From Adiantum capillus-veneris (taxonomy: Eukaryota; Streptophyta; Polypodiopsida; Polypodiales; Pteridaceae), in the NCBI GenBank assembly GCA_014529385.2, contig CM043957.1, forward strand, positions 71,323,003 to 71,383,002: DNA of 60,000 bases, given 5' to 3'. Below the pieces are notes generated by a model. It was not told where the DNA came from. It was given only the letters and a program-made list of their open reading frames with translations, and searched no databases. The position numbers and the translations under genes are program-made. The stretch's first letter is position 1. Each line of letters opens with the position of its first letter. Below are positions 57,804 to 60,000 of this stretch, piece by piece.

Positions 57804-58269
57804 TGTGGATGGTTAATATTGGTGTTGATGGCAAACCAAGTCAATTATCTACCAAGACATTGCAATAGAAATAAGTCATCCTTTTTTTTAAAATATTCTT
57901 TAGAGTGTGCATAATAAACACTAAAAATTGGTGATTGTGTAAAATTTGTAGGGAAGATATGATAAGGTGTGAGACCCACTTGCGTGTTTTTTAAAAATAG
58001 TATTAGGATTTTAATTGATGCATATAAGCATTGAGAGTGGTTGGAGTTTAAGTTGATTGTTAATTAAGTAATTTAAAAGAATTAAATCCTTCAGGTATAG
58101 TGAGAAATATAGGGCATATGAAATAACCATTTTTTGTATTGCATACTTGTAGAGATACTTGATACAAGGAACATATGTTCTCCTATTGGGGGCAATGTAT
58201 AAGCAAAAATATTCACAAAAGGATCAATATTAGGAGTTAAGAGCATTAAAATGTGATCTATGTGGTCTC

Positions 58270-58763
58270 ATCTCTCCATGTTCCTCGCTCGCTTTATATC
58301 CCTTGCTCGCTTTTTGCCGCTCATTAAATGATATCACCCCCGTTCCTCTCTCCAAAGTAGCCATGCTTGGCTCGTGCTCTTTTTGGACAAGGGAGGAGTC
58401 CACCCCTCCCTCCTCTGCTGTAGAGGAAATCAATGGCCGGTCTTCATTTGGGTGTTGTTGGCTTACTGATCGGCAGACAGGTCTGTGTGGATCTCTGACT
58501 TGCGTGTGGGGTCGTGTCAGGGCTTCACAACATGGTTTCATTGGAGGTCCTCTTGTAGCAGGGTGGGCTTCCCCTCAAAGTCCTGGATATTTTGACATTT
58601 TCATGTCCTGGACGTTGTTGGGCTATGCTATTGCCGGTGTGTCTTGTTTGAGTGATGGCTATGTGGACTCTTATCAAGGTGATGGAGTGGTTGGGCTCCC
58701 CCTTATGCAAAGTTAAGGTCGGCTCTAACAACAAAAAAGGAACTTGCTTCCATTTAGAATTCA
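58270..58763 (+). other. Probable 5' untranslated region of the right-edge LINE
   Basis: TG- and CTC-rich sequence lies directly upstream of LINE ORF1. The 137-codon plus frame in it (58303-58716) has no known domain. The composition resembles 51.6-52.3 kb and 53.7-54.5 kb. The assignment rests on position only. Confidence 0.4.
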
Positions 58764-60000
58764 GTGGGCTGCGGGCTGGTAGATCGAGCCTTCTTTGCTT
58801 TAAAAAAGTCTTTGCCACAGCAGGTGGAGGTTGCCGAGGCTATTACTGCAGTGATTCCACCAGCACTTATAAAAAAACAGCTAGCCAGACAAGCTAAGCT
58901 GACGCTTGTATTTGGGTTCAATGGAAGAATCTTGAACGGGTTTGGGATGATCCAATGGCTTCAGGGCCCTCAAATTCTTGGTCATGGAGGAGCAGTTGAA
59001 AGTACTTCCTACCTAGCTAAAGGTTTTTGCTCAGTGAGATTCAAAGAGGCCTCCGATGTGGAAAAGATCCTTGAAAAAGGGCCCCTAGTATTTAATAGGA
59101 CTACGGTGTGTGTGGTGCCATGGGAGCCAGTGTTCGACTTAGTTGAATCTTTGCAAGAGTTTCATCCAGTCTTGGTTGACTTTGTGGGACTACCTAGCTG
59201 GCTGTGGGATAATCGCAGGATGCTTGCTAGCCAATTGGGCACTTCCTTATTTATCCCTAGCAAGAGAGGGTTTGGCAGAACCTCAAACAGGGTTTGTATA
59301 GGATGGGATGCATCTAAAACGCCACCTAAAAGCATGGTTATCAATGTTGGAGCTAGGCTTGTTACCATTCCGCTAAACTTTGGAACATTCTTTTGGGGCA
59401 TGTTTTAAATGCAACAACTTTGGTCACTTCGCCAAGGATTGCCCCCTTGAATTCTAATGGTACTGCAGCTCCAGCTGCATAGGCCCCCAATAAAATGGAA
59501 TTCCCAATGGGAGGGCTGGAGAAGCCGGGAGACAATAACGAAGGGACAAATACATGGAAGGATGAAGGAGAGATGATATGTGAGAAAATGGATACGAAGA
59601 TGCAAGAAAAGATTGTGGAGGAATCAATTCCCATACAACGAGCTTTTGAAGGTATAGGCAATAATAATAGGATCATTACTCCCGCTGCTACCCCAAAATT
59701 TATGACAGTGACAATGGTGACGGCTGTCCAAGTCCCTGGTCTGAAAAGAGCCAAAAGAGTGAAGGCAGTGACAAGACACTCCAAAGTGCTGCAAGTCGTT
59801 AGAACAGTGGAGGTGAAAGGATCTAATTCATCCTCCAACCCTTCGAAAGGAGGGGGGTTCATTGTCCCTCTGCACAATCCATTTGCAGCACTGCAAGAAA
59901 AGAAATCCTCTGACTTGGAACCCCCGGATTCTCCTGAGACCAAGGAGAAGGGGGGGGGGGGGGGGGGGGATGATTCGGATGCTGAAGAATTCGTTCCTCT
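58764..60000 (+). pseudogene. LINE ORF1 (DUF4283 and CCHC knuckle), frameshifted, cut by the edge
   Basis: The first codon at 58764 is GTG, so the true start is uncertain. The frame gives LTLVFGFNGRILNGFGMIQW, STSYLAKGFCSVRF, VCVVPWEPVFD and VLVDFVGLPSWLW, then VCIGWDASKTPPKS. This is the DUF4283 RNA-binding part of plant L1-type ORF1. Near 59390 a one-base excess in TTCTTTTGGGG shifts the frame. After it the knuckle CFKCNNFGHFAKDC follows, then a TAG near 59490. An acidic C-terminal region (VPLHNPFAALQEKKSSDLE) continues to the window edge, interrupted by a run of 20 G residues at about 59950-59969. ORF2 with endonuclease and RT would lie beyond the window. The minus-strand piece at 25108-25509 is its relative. 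Confidence 0.8.

Noticed and set aside
59362-59943. 193-codon minus-strand frame
   Set aside because: Antisense to the LINE ORF1 C-terminal region, which is recognisable on the plus strand.

Overview
The window looks like nuclear DNA of a land plant with a large, repeat-rich genome. It holds one intron-containing cellular gene with GT-AG splice sites, and otherwise plant-type LTR retrotransposons (Ty1/copia and Ty3/gypsy chromovirus), plant-type LINEs and many GA/CT and CA microsatellites. I cannot name the species. A fern or other non-seed plant would fit, but this is only an impression.

Left part (1-14.1 kb): the 5' end of a minus-strand copia element runs off the left edge (gag 1-484, LTR 558-1307). 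It is followed by microsatellites and a complete but decayed plus-strand copia element (3580-10543) sitting in a GA-rich tract. A stray LTR of the first family lies at 11311-12014 and a decayed non-LTR element at about 12.58-14.1 kb.

The only convincing cellular gene is a purple acid phosphatase at 16570-20602 on the plus strand. It has eight exons, 455 codons, a signal peptide and all seven metal ligands. Beyond it (20.6-26.8 kb) lie short tandem repeats, a copia RNase H scrap, LINE scraps in both orientations, and the LTR plus leader of a copia element related to the one at 3.6 kb.

From 26.8 to 42.3 kb there is a nested pair of chromoviruses of one family. An old, frameshifted minus-strand element is interrupted at 29956-38836 by a plus-strand relative. 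The inserted copy has nearly identical 1586-bp LTRs, a 5-bp target duplication and one continuous gag-pol frame broken by three stop codons. From 42.3 to 51.3 kb a plus-strand LINE ORF2 is interrupted at 43991-49278 by a minus-strand copia element with two 321-bp LTRs. The LINE also carries an internal tandem duplication of about 670 bp.

The right end (51.3-60 kb) holds a truncated chromovirus LTR, a 1.06-kb poly(A)-tailed retroposon with 23-bp target duplications, a short array of six imperfect hairpin repeats, microsatellites, and a LINE ORF1 running off the edge. Apart from the phosphatase, almost everything recognisable is transposon. The most unusual signals are the recently inserted chromovirus with a broken frame inside its own relative, the hairpin-repeat array at 55.0-55.5 kb, and the unidentified retroposon at 53.6-54.7 kb.
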